Below, one piece after another: positions 33,353 to 44,148 of a stretch of 64,000 nt of DNA (position 1 is its first letter; the number at the start of each line of letters is the position of its first letter). The notes beneath the pieces are model-generated. The model was given only the letters and a program-made list of their open reading frames with translations. It was not told the DNA's origin and ran no database searches. The stretch lies in assembly GCF_021729885.1 (NCBI RefSeq), contig NZ_CP063401.1:2046001-2110000 (forward strand), written 5' to 3'. Position numbers and translations under genes: made by a program. This DNA comes from Devosia sp. SL43 (GTDB lineage Bacteria; Pseudomonadota; Alphaproteobacteria; Rhizobiales; Devosiaceae).

Positions 33353-36300
33353 ATGGCACACGCGCGGAACGGACACGAACTCCCGGTCACGACGACTAAA
33401 GCCAACCGCACCACCTTGATCGAACATGGTCGCCGCGTCGTTTCCGGCCGCCCCGAGGCCCAGGGTCTCTACGATCCGGCCAACGAGCACGATGCCTGCG
33501 GCATCGGCATGATCGCCAACATCAAGAACAAGCCCAGCCATGAAGTGGTCGAGAAGGGTCTCGAAATCCTCGAGAACCTCGAGCATCGCGGTGCTGTCGG
33601 TGCCGATCCCCTGATGGGCGACGGTGCCGGCATCCTGGTGCAGACCCCGCACGGCTTCTTCAGCAAGGTCCTGCCCTTCGCGCTGCCGGAGAAGCACGGC
33701 TACGCCGTGGCCATGCTGTTCTATCCCAACATCGTCGAACTCCGCGATCGTTGCGCTGAAGTCGTACGCGGCGTGCTGGCCGCCGAGGGCCTGACGCTGC
33801 TCGGCGAACGCATCGTTCCCACCGACAACAGCCCACTGAGCGAAGGCGTCATCGCCACCCAGCCGATCATCGAGCAGATGGTCATCGCCCGCCCAGCTGG
33901 ACTCAGCCTCGATGAATTCGAGCGCAAGCTGCTCATCGTCCGCAAGGTCATCTCCAACACGGTCTACGCCGCCGTGCCCGAAAGCGACGGCGACAACGGC
34001 TTTTACGTCGTCTCCATGTCGGCCCGCACCGTGGTCTACAAGGGCATGTTCCTCGCCGCCCAGCTCAAGGCTTTCTACCCCGACCTCAGCGACGAAAGCT
34101 TCGAGTCGGCGATCGCCCTGGTGCACCAGCGCTTCTCGACCAACACCTTCCCGTCCTGGAAGCTGGCCCATCCCTACCGCATGACCACGCACAATGGTGA
34201 GATCAACACCATCCGCGGCAACGTCAACTGGATGGCCGCCCGCCAGGCATCGGTGTCTTCGCCGCTGTTCGGCGACGATATCACCAAGATCTGGCCGATC
34301 TCCTATGAGGGTCAGTCCGACACGGCCTGCTTTGACAACGCGCTCGAATTCCTCGTGCGCGGCGGCTATTCGCTGCCGCATGCGGCGATGATGCTGATCC
34401 CCGAAGCCTGGGCCGGCAATCCGCTGATGGATGAGACGCGCCGCGCCTTCTATGAGTATCACGCTGCACTCATGGAGCCGTGGGACGGCCCGGCCGCCAT
34501 GTCGCTTTCGGACGGTCGCTACGTCGTGGCCACCCTCGACCGCAACGGCCTGCGCCCCGCACGTTACCTGGTGACGCGCGAAGGCCATGTCGTGCTCGCC
34601 TCCGAATCCGGCGTACTCGATATCCCGGACGAAGACATCGTCGAGCGCTGGCGCCTGCAGCCGGGTCGCATGCTGCTGATCGACCTCGAAGAGGGCCGCA
34701 TCATCTCGGACGACGAGATCAAGCGCACGCTCGCCACCAAGAACCCCTATGCCGAGTGGCTGGCCCGCAGCCAGATCGTGCTCGAAGACCTGCCCGAAAC
34801 CGAGCCCAAGGCCCCGGTGACGTCGGAGTCGCTGCTCGATCGCATGCAGGCCTTCGGTTATACGCAGGAAGACATCAAGCTGTTGATGGCGCCCATGGCC
34901 ACGACCGGACAGGAAGCCGTCGGCTCGATGGGCACGGACACGCCGATATCGGCGCTGAGCCAGAAGTCGAAGCTCCTCTACACCTATTTCAAGCAGAACT
35001 TCGCCCAGGTGACGAACCCGCCGATCGATCCGATCCGTGAGGAATCGGTGATGTCGCTCGTCAGCTTCATCGGCCCGCGTCCCAACATTTTCGATCTGGC
35101 CGGCGCCTCGCGCGAGAAGCGCCTCGAAGTCCGTCAGCCCATTCTCACCAACGAGGATCTCGAAAAGATCCGCGCCATCGGTGACATGGTCGACAACCAG
35201 TTCAAGACCAAGACCATCGACATCACCTACCCCGCCGATAGCGGCGCGGCAGGCATGGAAGCGGCTATCCAGTCGATCTCCGAGCAGGCCGAGGCTGCCA
35301 TTGCCGGCGAGTACAACATCATCGTGCTGTCCGACCGCCTCGTCGCCTCCGACCGCATTGCCATTCCGGCTCTGCTGGCGACGGCGGCCGTGCATCACCA
35401 CCTGATCCGCAAGGGCCTGCGCACCTCCTCGGGCCTCGTCGTCGAGACCGGCGAAGCCCGCGAAATGCACCATTTCGCCATGCTGGCCGGCTACGGCGCC
35501 GAAGCCATCAACCCCTATCTGGCTTTCGAGACGCTCGCTGCCCTTCACGCAGAGGGCGAATTCCCGGCCGAGGTCGATGCCCACGAAGTTATCTACCGCT
35601 ACATCAAGTCGGTGGGTAAGGGGCTGCTCAAGGTCATGTCCAAGATGGGCATCTCGACCTACCAGTCCTATTGCGGCGCCCAGATCTTCGACGCGGTCGG
35701 CTTGCACTCCGATTTCGTCAAGCGCTTCTTCTTCGGCACCGCCACCTCCATTGAGGGCGTGGGCCTCGCTGAAGTCGCCGAGGAAACCGTGCGCCGCCAC
35801 CGCGACGCCTTTGGCGACGATGTCGTGCTGCGCAAGGCGCTCGATGTCGGCGGCGAATACATGTACCGCATCCGCGGCGAGAAGCATGCCTGGAGCCCGG
35901 ATGTCGTGTCCGATCTGCAGCACGCCGTGCGCACCAAGGATGAATCGCCCGAAACCGCGCAGGATCGCTACGACAGCTTTGCCGCGCGCGTGAACTCGGG
36001 CGAAAACGGCTACCTCGCCATCCGCAACCTCTTCGACATCCGCCCGATTGGCGAAGCCGTGCCGCTTGACGAAGTCGAGCCGGCGGTGGAGATCGTCAAG
36101 CGCTTTGTCACCGGCGCCATGTCCTTCGGCTCGATCTCGCGCGAAGCCCACACGACGCTGGCCCAGGCGATGAACCGCATTGGCGGCAAGTCCAACACCG
36201 GCGAAGGCGGCGAGGAGCCCGATCGCTACAAGCCACTTCCAGACGGCTCGCGCAACCCGATGCGCTCGGCCATCAAGCAGATCGCGTCCGGCCGCTTCGG

Positions 36301-38095
36301 CGTCACCACCGAATACCTGGTCAATGCCGATCAGCTCCAGATCAAGGTCGCGCAGGGCGCCAAGCCCGGCGAGGGCGGCCAATTGCCCGGCCACAAGGTC
36401 GACTGGGTCGTCGCCAAGACGCGCCATTCCACTCCCGGCGTGGGCCTGATCAGCCCGCCGCCGCATCACGACATCTATTCCATCGAAGATCTCGCCCAGC
36501 TCATCTACGATCTCAAGAACGTCAACGAGCAGGCCGATATCTCGGTCAAGCTGGTGTCCGAAGTGGGCGTCGGCACGGTCGCTGCCGGCGTTGCCAAGGC
36601 GCGCGCCGATCACATCACCGTCTCCGGCTATGACGGCGGCACGGGCGCATCGCCTCTGACCTCGCTCAAGCATGCCGGCGGCCCATGGGAAATCGGCCTG
36701 GCCGAAACCCACCAGACGCTGGTGCTCAACCGCCTGCGCTCGCGCGTTGTCCTCCAGGTCGATGGCGGTCTCAAGACCGGCCGCGACGTGCTGATCGGTG
36801 CCTTGCTCGGCGCCGATGAGTTCGGCTTCTCGACCGCACCGCTGATCGCGGCCGGCTGCATCATGATGCGCAAGTGCCATCTCAACACCTGTCCGGTTGG
36901 CGTCGCCACCCAGGACCCGGTGCTGCGCAAGCGCTTCAAGGGCACGCCCGAGCACGTCATCAACTACTTCTTCTTCATCGCCGAAGAGCTGCGCGGCCTG
37001 ATGGCCTCAATGGGTGCCCGCACCCTGCGCGAGCTCACCGGCCGGTCCGACCTGCTCGATCAGCGCAAGATGGTCGATTACTGGAAGAGCGAAGGCGTCG
37101 ATTTTTCCAAGCTCATCTACAAGCCCGAGCCGATCGGCGGCGACACGCTCTATCACTCCGAATACCAGAACCATCATCTGGAAGCCGTGCTCGACCGCAA
37201 GCTGGTCGAACTGGCCGAGCCGGCGCTCGCCCGTGGCGAAGCCGTGCAGATCGAGCTGCCCATCCGCAGCCGCGACCGCTCGGCCGGTGCCATGCTCTCG
37301 GGCGCCCTCGCCCGCAAGTATGGCCATGAGGGCCTGCCTGATGACACCATCTCGATCAAGCTGACAGGCACGGCTGGACAGGCCTTCGGCGCCTTCCTCG
37401 CCCGCGGCATCTCCATCGACATGGTGGGCGACGCCAACGACTATGTCGGCAAGGGCCTCTCCGGCGGCCGCATCGTGGTCCGCCCGTCCGACAAGGTGAG
37501 CTTCGAGCCGTCCAAGTCCATCATCGTCGGCAACACAGTGCTCTACGGCGCCATCGCGGGCGAATGCTACTTCCGCGGCATTGCCGGCGAACGCTTCGCC
37601 GTCCGCAACTCCGGCGCCATCGCGGTCGTCGAAGGCACGGGCGACCACGGCTGCGAATACATGACCGGCGGTGTCGTCGTCGTCATCGGCCAGACCGGCC
37701 GCAACTTCGCGGCCGGCATGTCCGGCGGCGTCGCCTATGTCCTCGACGAGGACGAGACCTTCCGCGACCGTTGCAACCTCGCCATGGTCGATCTCGAACC
37801 CGTCGCCGAGGAAGAAGCGTTGATGCAGCAGCTCCACCATCACGGCGGAGATCTCGAATGGCATGGCCGCGTCGACATCTCGGGCGACATGACCAAGCAT
37901 GACGACGAGCGGCTGCATCAGCTCATCAGCAACCACCTGCACTACACAGGCTCGGACCGCGCCAAGTACATCCTCGACCACTGGGTCGAGATGCGCCCCA
38001 AATTCGTCAAGGTGATGCCGGTCGAATACCGCCGCGCCATCAAGGAGATGGAAAAGAAGCGGGCGAGCGGCATGGGCATGGCGGCGGCGGAATAG
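33353..38095 (+). CDS. gltB: glutamate synthase (NADPH) large subunit
   Basis: A 1580-residue enzyme that, with GltD, makes two glutamates from glutamine and 2-oxoglutarate. The N-terminal glutaminase starts at Cys49 ([14 protein letters not shown]) after a propeptide of 48 residues that is removed in the active enzyme. The FMN-binding synthase domain and the [3Fe-4S] cluster ligands ([19 protein letters not shown]) lie in the second half, and the C-terminal beta-helix ([21 protein letters not shown]) ends the protein. GAGGA precedes ATG 33353. Its stop codon abuts the start of the unknown ORF that separates it from gltD. Confidence 0.97.
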   Translation: MAHARNGHELPVTTTKANRTTLIEHGRRVVSGRPEAQGLYDPANEHDACGIGMIANIKNKPSHEVVEKGLEILENLEHRGAVGADPLMGDGAGILVQTPHGFFSKVLPFALPEKHGYAVAMLFYPNIVELRDRCAEVVRGVLAAEGLTLLGERIVPTDNSPLSEGVIATQPIIEQMVIARPAGLSLDEFERKLLIVRKVISNTVYAAVPESDGDNGFYVVSMSARTVVYKGMFLAAQLKAFYPDLSDESFESAIALVHQRFSTNTFPSWKLAHPYRMTTHNGEINTIRGNVNWMAARQASVSSPLFGDDITKIWPISYEGQSDTACFDNALEFLVRGGYSLPHAAMMLIPEAWAGNPLMDETRRAFYEYHAALMEPWDGPAAMSLSDGRYVVATLDRNGLRPARYLVTREGHVVLASESGVLDIPDEDIVERWRLQPGRMLLIDLEEGRIISDDEIKRTLATKNPYAEWLARSQIVLEDLPETEPKAPVTSESLLDRMQAFGYTQEDIKLLMAPMATTGQEAVGSMGTDTPISALSQKSKLLYTYFKQNFAQVTNPPIDPIREESVMSLVSFIGPRPNIFDLAGASREKRLEVRQPILTNEDLEKIRAIGDMVDNQFKTKTIDITYPADSGAAGMEAAIQSISEQAEAAIAGEYNIIVLSDRLVASDRIAIPALLATAAVHHHLIRKGLRTSSGLVVETGEAREMHHFAMLAGYGAEAINPYLAFETLAALHAEGEFPAEVDAHEVIYRYIKSVGKGLLKVMSKMGISTYQSYCGAQIFDAVGLHSDFVKRFFFGTATSIEGVGLAEVAEETVRRHRDAFGDDVVLRKALDVGGEYMYRIRGEKHAWSPDVVSDLQHAVRTKDESPETAQDRYDSFAARVNSGENGYLAIRNLFDIRPIGEAVPLDEVEPAVEIVKRFVTGAMSFGSISREAHTTLAQAMNRIGGKSNTGEGGEEPDRYKPLPDGSRNPMRSAIKQIASGRFGVTTEYLVNADQLQIKVAQGAKPGEGGQLPGHKVDWVVAKTRHSTPGVGLISPPPHHDIYSIEDLAQLIYDLKNVNEQADISVKLVSEVGVGTVAAGVAKARADHITVSGYDGGTGASPLTSLKHAGGPWEIGLAETHQTLVLNRLRSRVVLQVDGGLKTGRDVLIGALLGADEFGFSTAPLIAAGCIMMRKCHLNTCPVGVATQDPVLRKRFKGTPEHVINYFFFIAEELRGLMASMGARTLRELTGRSDLLDQRKMVDYWKSEGVDFSKLIYKPEPIGGDTLYHSEYQNHHLEAVLDRKLVELAEPALARGEAVQIELPIRSRDRSAGAMLSGALARKYGHEGLPDDTISIKLTGTAGQAFGAFLARGISIDMVGDANDYVGKGLSGGRIVVRPSDKVSFEPSKSIIVGNTVLYGAIAGECYFRGIAGERFAVRNSGAIAVVEGTGDHGCEYMTGGVVVVIGQTGRNFAAGMSGGVAYVLDEDETFRDRCNLAMVDLEPVAEEEALMQQLHHHGGDLEWHGRVDISGDMTKHDDERLHQLISNHLHYTGSDRAKYILDHWVEMRPKFVKVMPVEYRRAIKEMEKKRASGMGMAAAE

Positions 38096-38644
38096 ATGGG
38101 CCGGGCGGCAATACTCACATTGCTGTCTGGGGTGTTGGCGATCGGAGCATTTTTGGCCTACGACTGGACAACAACGTCGTTGGACATATCCAACGTCAGC
38201 GAAGCGCTCTCGGTAGACGAGAGCGCTGTCCAACTGGGCTGGAGCATCGACCCGGCGGCCCTCTATGTCGTCTGTGGAGGTGGGGCGCCGCGGCGTTTGC
38301 TAGCGAGTTGGAAGATGCCGGCACGCGAGTTGGACTACAAGGCAGCGAGCACGGCACGCTTGGCGGCCTTTCGCAGTCAACCGTTTGACAACCGGTTCAT
38401 CGAGTTTCCGGCTTCCAATTTGCTGAAGGGCAAACGTCGTGAACTCATCCAGACGCAGCCTCTGACTGCGGAGGTTGTCCAAGCTGTATCGGACCTGTTT
38501 GATACAACCTCCGACTACCAGAATGCCTTTCACATGGGAGAGGAAGCCTTCTACTTCTCTCCCAACGCGACTGCGAAATTAGGACTGTCGGCTGCCTGCC
38601 AAGGTGTGCAGCAGAACGGAATTGAAGGACGAGCCCATGGGTAA
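38096..38644 (+). CDS. unrecognised membrane-anchored protein between gltB and gltD
   Basis: A 182-codon frame beginning with the ATG immediately after the gltB TAG (TAGATG) and ending 8 bp inside gltD. Residues 4-22 are a hydrophobic anchor ([19 protein letters not shown]) followed by a polar, probably periplasmic domain with two cysteines (CGGG and AACQGV). I recognise no family. Base composition is visibly less GC-rich than gltB and gltD. The coupling on both sides suggests translation as part of the gltB-gltD transcript, but the ORF could also be spacer DNA that happens to be open; strong hairpins lie in its first quarter. Confidence 0.6.
   Translation: MGRAAILTLLSGVLAIGAFLAYDWTTTSLDISNVSEALSVDESAVQLGWSIDPAALYVVCGGGAPRRLLASWKMPARELDYKAASTARLAAFRSQPFDNRFIEFPASNLLKGKRRELIQTQPLTAEVVQAVSDLFDTTSDYQNAFHMGEEAFYFSPNATAKLGLSAACQGVQQNGIEGRAHG
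38179..38227 (+). other. two strong hairpins inside the gltB-gltD spacer gene
   Basis: GTTGGA-CATA-TCCAAC (38179-38194) and AGCGCTCTCG-GTAGA-CGAGAGCGCT (38203-38227) are perfect, with 6- and 10-bp arms. They lie about 410 bp before gltD and could stall ribosomes, stabilise mRNA ends or reduce gltD expression. Confidence 0.6.
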
Positions 38645-40064
38645 GGTAACAGGCTTTCTCGAGATCGAGCGCGAAGAGCCCCGGTACGAACCGGCCTCCG
38701 ATCGCATCCGCCATTTCGGCGAGTTCACCATTCCGATGTCAGAAGGGCGCATCGTCGATCAGGCGGCGCGCTGCATGGATTGCGGCATCCCGTTCTGCCA
38801 CGGCGATACCGGCTGCCCGGTGCATAACCAGATTCCGGACTGGAACGACCTCGTCTATAACGGCGACTGGGAGGAGGCGGCGCGAAACCTCCATTCCACC
38901 AACAACTTCCCCGAATTCACCGGCCGCATCTGCCCCGCCCCGTGCGAGGAAGCCTGCACGCTGAACCTGGAAGATAGCCCCGTCGCCATCAAGACGGTCG
39001 AACAGGCCATCGCCGACCGCGCCATCCGCAATGGCTGGGTCAGGCCGCAGATCAATGCGACCAAGACCGGCAAGTCGGTCGCCGTCGTCGGCTCCGGCCC
39101 CGCCGGCATGGCCGCGGCCCAGCAACTGGCCCGCGCCGGTCACGATGTTCACCTCTACGAACGCGAGCCCAAGGCCGGCGGGCTGATGCGCTATGGCATC
39201 CCCGACTTCAAGATGGAAAAGGAACACATCGACTTCCGCGTCACCCAGATGGAAGCCGAAGGCGTCACCTTCCACTACAACGAAAATATCGGCGTCACCC
39301 GCCCGTTGTCCGAGCTGCAGGCGCAGTATGACGCCGTGCTGCTATCAGGTGGTGCGGAAAAGCCGCGCGATGTCGACAGCGAAGGCACCGAGCTCAATGG
39401 CGTGCATTTCGCCATGCCGTTCCTCGTGCAGCAGAACCGTCGTCTCGGCGGCGAAGACACCTCGTCTGAACTGCAGCTTACGGCGGCAGGCAAGCATGTT
39501 GTGGTGGTCGGCGGCGGTGACACCGCTTCCGACTGCGTCGGCACCAGCTTCCGCCAGGGCGCTATCGCCGTCACCCAGCTCGACGTCCGCCCCATGCCGC
39601 CCGAGCTCGAAAACAAGCTGACCAACTGGCCCAACTGGGCGGTCAAGATGCGCACGTCGTCATCGCAGGCCGAAGGCGCCATCCGCGAATTCGCCGCCGG
39701 CACGATGAAGATCATCGGCAATGCCAAGGGCCAGGTCACCGGCGTCGAATGCGCCCGCGTCGACCGCAAGCGCCAGCCCATATCAGGCACCGAATTCATC
39801 ATCAAGGCCGACCTAGTCCTGCTGGCCATCGGCTTCGCCTCGCCGGTCCACGAGGGCATGCTGACCGAACTGGGCGCCCAGCTCGACAAGCGCGGCAACC
39901 TCTTCGCCGACACGATGAGCTACAAGACCACGGTCGAGAAGGTCTACGCCGCCGGCGACATGCGCCGCGGCCAATCCCTGGTGGTCTGGGCGATCCGCGA
40001 GGGCAGGCAGGCCGCACGGTCGATCGATTTCGATTTGATGGGCAAGACGGATCTGCCGCGGTAG
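38637..40064 (+). CDS. gltD: glutamate synthase small subunit
   Basis: A 475-residue FAD/NADPH subunit that passes electrons to GltB. The N-terminal [4Fe-4S] ligand clusters are [10 protein letters not shown]...GCPVHN and [12 protein letters not shown]; the FAD site is [21 protein letters not shown] near residue 150 and the NADPH site [15 protein letters not shown] near residue 290. The ATG at 38637 follows GAAGGA by seven bases. It overlaps the unknown spacer ORF by 8 bp. An earlier in-frame start at 38604 lacks family similarity. Confidence 0.96.
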   Translation: MGKVTGFLEIEREEPRYEPASDRIRHFGEFTIPMSEGRIVDQAARCMDCGIPFCHGDTGCPVHNQIPDWNDLVYNGDWEEAARNLHSTNNFPEFTGRICPAPCEEACTLNLEDSPVAIKTVEQAIADRAIRNGWVRPQINATKTGKSVAVVGSGPAGMAAAQQLARAGHDVHLYEREPKAGGLMRYGIPDFKMEKEHIDFRVTQMEAEGVTFHYNENIGVTRPLSELQAQYDAVLLSGGAEKPRDVDSEGTELNGVHFAMPFLVQQNRRLGGEDTSSELQLTAAGKHVVVVGGGDTASDCVGTSFRQGAIAVTQLDVRPMPPELENKLTNWPNWAVKMRTSSSQAEGAIREFAAGTMKIIGNAKGQVTGVECARVDRKRQPISGTEFIIKADLVLLAIGFASPVHEGMLTELGAQLDKRGNLFADTMSYKTTVEKVYAAGDMRRGQSLVVWAIREGRQAARSIDFDLMGKTDLPR

Positions 40065-40101
40065 TCAATCTTGGGGGATGCGACATCGTCGCTCCCCACC
40101 G

Positions 40102-40187
40102 CGTCACCCTCGGGCTTGACCCGAGGGCTCTACACTTGCTGAACTTCGGTGAAGTACAGAGCCCTCGGGTCAAGCCCGAGGGTGACG
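40102..40187. repeat. dispersed palindromic repeat, copy 3
   Basis: Perfect 29-bp arms (40102-40130 and 40159-40187) of the family seen at 268-353. It fills most of the gltD-hpt gap and could end the gltBD transcript. Confidence 0.87.
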
Positions 40188-40303
40188 GCCGGTGGTTTCA
40201 AGAAATTTCAACCCACCGCAGGCATCGGCGAACTTCGCCTTCCGCTCCGCTAAATGCTAACAGTCTGCTAACAGATTCCGCTGTTGTGTGACCCGGATTC
40301 GCC

Positions 40304-40843
40304 ATGACCACCAAGCCCTACATCGTCGACGAACTGATCTCCGCCAAGGCCATCGCCGCCCGTGTCGAGGCCCTGGCCAAGGAGATATCCACGCACTTCT
40401 CCGACACCGACAAGCTCGTCGTCGTCGGCCTCTTGCGCGGCTCGTTCATCTTCATCGCCGACCTGGTGCGCGAGCTCGATCTGCCGGTCGAAGTCGACTT
40501 CATGGAGGCATCGTCCTACGGCAATTCCACCGAATCCAGCCGCGAAGTGCGCATCCTCAAGGACCTGCGCGGCGAGATCGCCGGCCGCGATGTGCTGGTT
40601 GTCGAGGATATCGTCGATACCGGCTACACGCTCAAGCATGTGCTCGAAATCCTCGGCACTCGCCACCCGCGCCGCATGGAAGTCTGTGCCCTGCTCAACA
40701 AGCCGAGCCGCCGCGAAACCGACGTGCAGGCCAAATGGATCGGCTTCGATATCCCCGACAAGTTCGTCGTCGGCTATGGCATCGATTATGCCCAGCGCAA
40801 CCGCAACCTGCCCCATATCGGCGCCGTGCGCTTTACTGAATAG
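40304..40843 (+). CDS. hpt: hypoxanthine phosphoribosyltransferase
   Basis: A 179-residue purine-salvage enzyme converting hypoxanthine (and guanine) with PRPP to IMP (GMP). The PRPP-binding motif [14 protein letters not shown] is near residue 100, the flexible-loop segment [11 protein letters not shown] near 65, and the base-binding lysine region [19 protein letters not shown] near 140. The length and C-terminal [17 protein letters not shown] are typical. The ATG at 40304 fits the family start although its ribosome site is weak. Confidence 0.95.
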   Translation: MTTKPYIVDELISAKAIAARVEALAKEISTHFSDTDKLVVVGLLRGSFIFIADLVRELDLPVEVDFMEASSYGNSTESSREVRILKDLRGEIAGRDVLVVEDIVDTGYTLKHVLEILGTRHPRRMEVCALLNKPSRRETDVQAKWIGFDIPDKFVVGYGIDYAQRNRNLPHIGAVRFTE

Positions 40844-41017
40844 TCCCCGCGCGCTACAAGGGACGCCCACGGTCCGCAGTTCACCGAGGCGTTGCCGCCC
40901 CAATTGGGGAGCTAAACCTGCTTCTACCACAGACGTTTGACCCCATCCCCATGGGTGCCCAATCGTAAGCCGGCGACCGACGAAGCCTATTGCGCTTGGC
41001 ACCCGATGAGGATTGTC

Positions 41018-41539
41018 ATGACCAAACAGCTCATTGCCTTTGCCCACCCAGATCTCTCCGCGCTGGCCAAATCGCTGCGCGCCCAGATCAACGCGCTCGA
41101 CCACAAGCCCACCCATGTCGAGATGCTGAACCTACTGGCCAAGGCCGCCGGCCACGCCAACTTCCAGGCCCTGCGCGCCGGTTTTATCCCCAGCACTATC
41201 CCCGCCTACGACCAGTCCCGCGTCGACAAGGTTAGCCGACACTTCGACGCCCAGGGTAGAATGGTGCGCTGGCCGTCCAAGACCAACCACCAAGAGTTAT
41301 GCTTCTGGGTGATCTGGTCGCGCATTCCAGTCGGAGAACGTCTGAGCGAGGCCGAATTGAACGGATACATCATCGACGCGCATCTGTTTGGCGACCACGC
41401 CATCCTGCGCCGCTCGCTGGTCGACGCCGGCATGCTGGCCCGCACTCCGGATGGCCGCGTCTACCGCCGCATCGAACAGACGCCACCACCCGACGCCGTG
41501 GCGTTGCTGGAGGCCGTCGCGGCTCGGGCCAGCGCCTAG
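41018..41539 (+). CDS. DUF2087 domain-containing protein
   Basis: A 173-residue protein. The C-terminal half matches DUF2087: WPSKTNHQELCFWVIWSRIP, then GERLSEAELNGYI and HAILRRSLVDAGMLARTPDG with RVYRRIE, a winged-helix-like unit of unknown role often linked to transcription factors. The N-terminal part (HPDLSALAKSLRAQINALDH) has a segment VEMLNLLAKAAGHANFQAL found fused to it in relatives. The start ATG at 41018 follows GAGGA by five bases. A hairpin with perfect GGGTGCC/GGCACCC arms (40953-40959, 40998-41004) lies just upstream. The stop overlaps the convergent hydrolase gene. Confidence 0.8.
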   Translation: MTKQLIAFAHPDLSALAKSLRAQINALDHKPTHVEMLNLLAKAAGHANFQALRAGFIPSTIPAYDQSRVDKVSRHFDAQGRMVRWPSKTNHQELCFWVIWSRIPVGERLSEAELNGYIIDAHLFGDHAILRRSLVDAGMLARTPDGRVYRRIEQTPPPDAVALLEAVAARASA

Positions 41540-42711
41540 CGGCCGGATTCGTTCTCCACCGGCACCGCCGTCGGATCGATGCCGACGCCGAATGCATCCA
41601 CCCGCCCGATCGGCGCCGTCACCAACTGCTCCAGCGTGAACGGCGCCGTCGACAACGGCACGCTGGTCGCCGTCAGCAGATCGCCGGCACGTGCCGGCAC
41701 GCGGCTGATCGGGATCACGGCGCCCGCCACTTCGAGCAGCCGCGTCTGCCCCAGCCCCTGATAGGGCGGTCGCAGCATGGCCGCAGCATCGGTGCCCAGC
41801 AGCGGATCGGCAACCGCCACGCTCACGCCGCCGCCGCGATAGAAAGTGCGGATCGACTGGCTGATATAGAAGGCCAGCTTGTCCGCGCCAGCGGTGGCAA
41901 AATGGATGCCATCGTCCTTGCGCATGCGCGCGTTCTGCCCGTTCACATCGGGACCATAGGACGAGTATTTGCCGTCCTCGCCCAGAAATCTCTCATAGAT
42001 ATCCAGGAATTCCGCACCACCGGAGAAGCTGGCCAGTCGCTGGATATTGCTGATCTGGCCGATCGCTGCGGAATAGTCGGTCTTGGACATGGGCGGCAGT
42101 CCCACCCAGATCACCGGCTTGCGCGCCGCCCGCAGCTTGTTGAGAAAGCTGGTGATGCGGGCCTGGTAGGCCGCGTTCCAGGGGTCGGTCAACGACCGCA
42201 CCGCCTCACCATTGACCGTCAGCTCCTGCCGGTCGTTGATGCCGATCATCACCACCGCAAGGTCAAAGCTGTCGGCGGCAATCTGCTCGTCGATGGCCGC
42301 GTCCCAGTCAAAATAGTCGTCACGCACGAAGCCGGAATTGCTCACGGCCTGGTTCAGGACCGCCAAGTTTGGGTCCTCGGCATAGAGGCGATCCAGCGCC
42401 TTGCTGAGATCATTGGCAAGCGAGTCCCCGAACACCGCCAGCCGCGTCGCATTCTCGGCCTTCTCGACCTGCGGCTTGGGCGGTGGCAGGCTTGGCGCCG
42501 CCTGCTGTTGTGTCGCCCGTGGCGCCCGCTGTTGCGGCTGCTCGACCGGCGCGGGGGCGGCAGCGGGTTCGTCGCCGAACAGCAGGTCAAACAGTGTCCG
42601 ACGCCGCTGCTCCTGCGCCACGACGATAGTCTCGTCGCTCTGGGCAAAAGCCGGCGCGACGTCGACAAAGACGATCAGTCCGATCAAAAATGCCAGGACG
42701 ATGCGGACCAT
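41536..42711 (-). CDS. SGNH/GDSL hydrolase (DUF459 family), exported
   Basis: A 391-residue protein. A signal peptide (residues 1-22, ending VAPAFA) and a long Pro/Gln/Ala linker (about 45-90) precede the hydrolase domain. The nucleophile block LAVFGDSLANDLS and the block VVMIGINDRQEL are seen, with a C-terminal DGIHFATAGADK providing Asp and His. The family is periplasmic and often sits by murein genes. It lies 72 bp downstream of a lytic transglycosylase read in the same direction, suggesting cell-wall or O-acyl group remodelling. The ATG at 42711 is preferred over a TTG at 42729. Confidence 0.87.
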   Translation of the reverse strand: MVRIVLAFLIGLIVFVDVAPAFAQSDETIVVAQEQRRRTLFDLLFGDEPAAAPAPVEQPQQRAPRATQQQAAPSLPPPKPQVEKAENATRLAVFGDSLANDLSKALDRLYAEDPNLAVLNQAVSNSGFVRDDYFDWDAAIDEQIAADSFDLAVVMIGINDRQELTVNGEAVRSLTDPWNAAYQARITSFLNKLRAARKPVIWVGLPPMSKTDYSAAIGQISNIQRLASFSGGAEFLDIYERFLGEDGKYSSYGPDVNGQNARMRKDDGIHFATAGADKLAFYISQSIRTFYRGGGVSVAVADPLLGTDAAAMLRPPYQGLGQTRLLEVAGAVIPISRVPARAGDLLTATSVPLSTAPFTLEQLVTAPIGRVDAFGVGIDPTAVPVENESGR

Positions 42712-42783
42712 GCTCAGCTCACGCCACAAATCTATCCCCTGGTAGCAGAACTGGGGGCTCAGTTCTACGCAGTCGCTGCGAAG

Positions 42784-43989
42784 TTATTGGACCGCCGCGG
42801 CCAGGGCCTCATAGGCGCCCCGGTTGAGAAAGCCGTCTGCCACCTCGCCCCGGCTCGCCTGAAACCTGGCATAGGCCTCCTGCGTGATCGGCCCCAACAG
42901 CCCATCCACCGCGCCCTGATAAAGGCCAAGCTGGGTCAGCGCCTGCTGGATGCCCTTGCGCTGCGCCAGGTTGGGGAAGGTCGTGCCACGCGGCCAATCA
43001 TCGACGAAGCCGCCACCGCCCTTGAGCCGGTCGGTCATGTGCGCCACGCTCATCGCGTAGCTATCGGAAAAGTTGTAGCCCTTGAGTACCAGATAATTCT
43101 GCGTCATCAGGAATTTGGGTCCGTCCTTGCCCGCCGGCGCATAGAGAAAGACCGGCAGGTTACCGTCAGCGAACTGCCGCCCCGCTACCCGGGTCACACC
43201 GCGCTCGGCAAAGAACGAAACCGGTCGCAGCTGCGTCCGCGTCGCCAGCAAATAGTCGAAGCCCTCAGGCACGACCACCTCCATGCCCCAATCGACCCCC
43301 GGCTGATAGCCGAGCCCGCGAATGAACCGCGCACTGGTCGCCAGTGCATCGGCCAGCGAATTGTGCAGGTCCACCCGGCCGTCGCCATCCCCGTCGGTGC
43401 CATGCGCCACCACATTGGATGGATTGACCTGCAGGTGCCCGATAGCGCCCGCCCATGACCCAACAAGGCTCTGCGCATCAAGCGGTCCACGCTGCACCAG
43501 TTGCAGGGCCGCGATCAGGTCGATCTGGTCTTCCCTGAAGCGCGTGCGGCGCTGGTGCACCAGCGTAGCGAGCGAGCGCACGATCGGTCGGATCAGGCCA
43601 TCATTGCCAAGCACGGCGCCATAATCGGTCTCCATGCCCCAGATGGCGCCCAGGATGTAGGGATCGACGCCATAAGCCTGGCCGACGGATGCAAACAGGT
43701 CGCTGTTGCGCGCAATGGCCGCTTTGCCGCGCTCGATGCGGCTCGATGTCACCCGGCCCTCGATATACTCCCACATCGGGGTGGTGAATTCGGGCTGGCT
43801 CGTGACCAGGTCCGGCACCCGCGGATCGGGCGTCATGCCGCCCATCGCGGCGTCGTAGACCGAGGCGTCTATGCCAGCCGCCAGCGCCTGCGACCGGAAA
43901 TTGGCGATGAACTGGTCGAAGCTTTCGACCGGTTGGGCAAAGGCGGGGGCGGTGAAGAGCAGGCCGAATGCCAAAATCAACAAGCGCAT
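42784..43989 (-). CDS. lytic murein transglycosylase (MltB/SLT_2 family) with peptidoglycan-binding domain
   Basis: A 401-residue exported enzyme cleaving the glycan strands of peptidoglycan. Signal peptide residues 1-18 (LLILAFGLLFTAPAFA); there is no lipobox cysteine. The catalytic Glu is in IWGMETDYGAVLG near residue 105, the domain continues with GSWAGAIGHLQVNPSN, and a C-terminal PG_binding_1 domain (residues about 335-400, LTQLGLYQGAVDGLLGPITQ) anchors it to the wall. The start ATG at 43989 is chosen for the signal peptide. Confidence 0.93.
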   Translation of the reverse strand: MRLLILAFGLLFTAPAFAQPVESFDQFIANFRSQALAAGIDASVYDAAMGGMTPDPRVPDLVTSQPEFTTPMWEYIEGRVTSSRIERGKAAIARNSDLFASVGQAYGVDPYILGAIWGMETDYGAVLGNDGLIRPIVRSLATLVHQRRTRFREDQIDLIAALQLVQRGPLDAQSLVGSWAGAIGHLQVNPSNVVAHGTDGDGDGRVDLHNSLADALATSARFIRGLGYQPGVDWGMEVVVPEGFDYLLATRTQLRPVSFFAERGVTRVAGRQFADGNLPVFLYAPAGKDGPKFLMTQNYLVLKGYNFSDSYAMSVAHMTDRLKGGGGFVDDWPRGTTFPNLAQRKGIQQALTQLGLYQGAVDGLLGPITQEAYARFQASRGEVADGFLNRGAYEALAAAVQ

Positions 43990-44023
43990 TGGATAGGGTC
44001 CACCGTGTTTCACAACCACCGCT

Positions 44024-44109
44024 CGTCACCCTCGGGTTTGACCCGAGGGCACTGTACTGTCCGAACGCGCAGCAAATGAAGAGCCCTCGGGTCAAGCCCG
44101 AGGGTGACG
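44024..44109. repeat. dispersed palindromic repeat, copy 4
   Basis: 27-bp arms (44024-44050 and 44083-44109) with a single mismatch, same family as copies 1-3, lying between galE and the transglycosylase start. Confidence 0.86.
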
Positions 44110-44148
44110 TTCGAGTTTGGCGGGAGCATGGCTTACAAGCAGGGCCAA

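Noticed and set aside
33002-36955. A very long open frame on the minus strand opposite gltB
   Set aside because: It is the antisense of gltB, kept open by high third-position GC; it has no family similarity or ribosome site and the sense protein is complete.
41299-43458. A 719-codon frame on the plus strand across the hydrolase and transglycosylase genes
   Set aside because: Histidine- and arginine-rich antisense frame with no protein-like pattern; both genes on the other strand are well supported.
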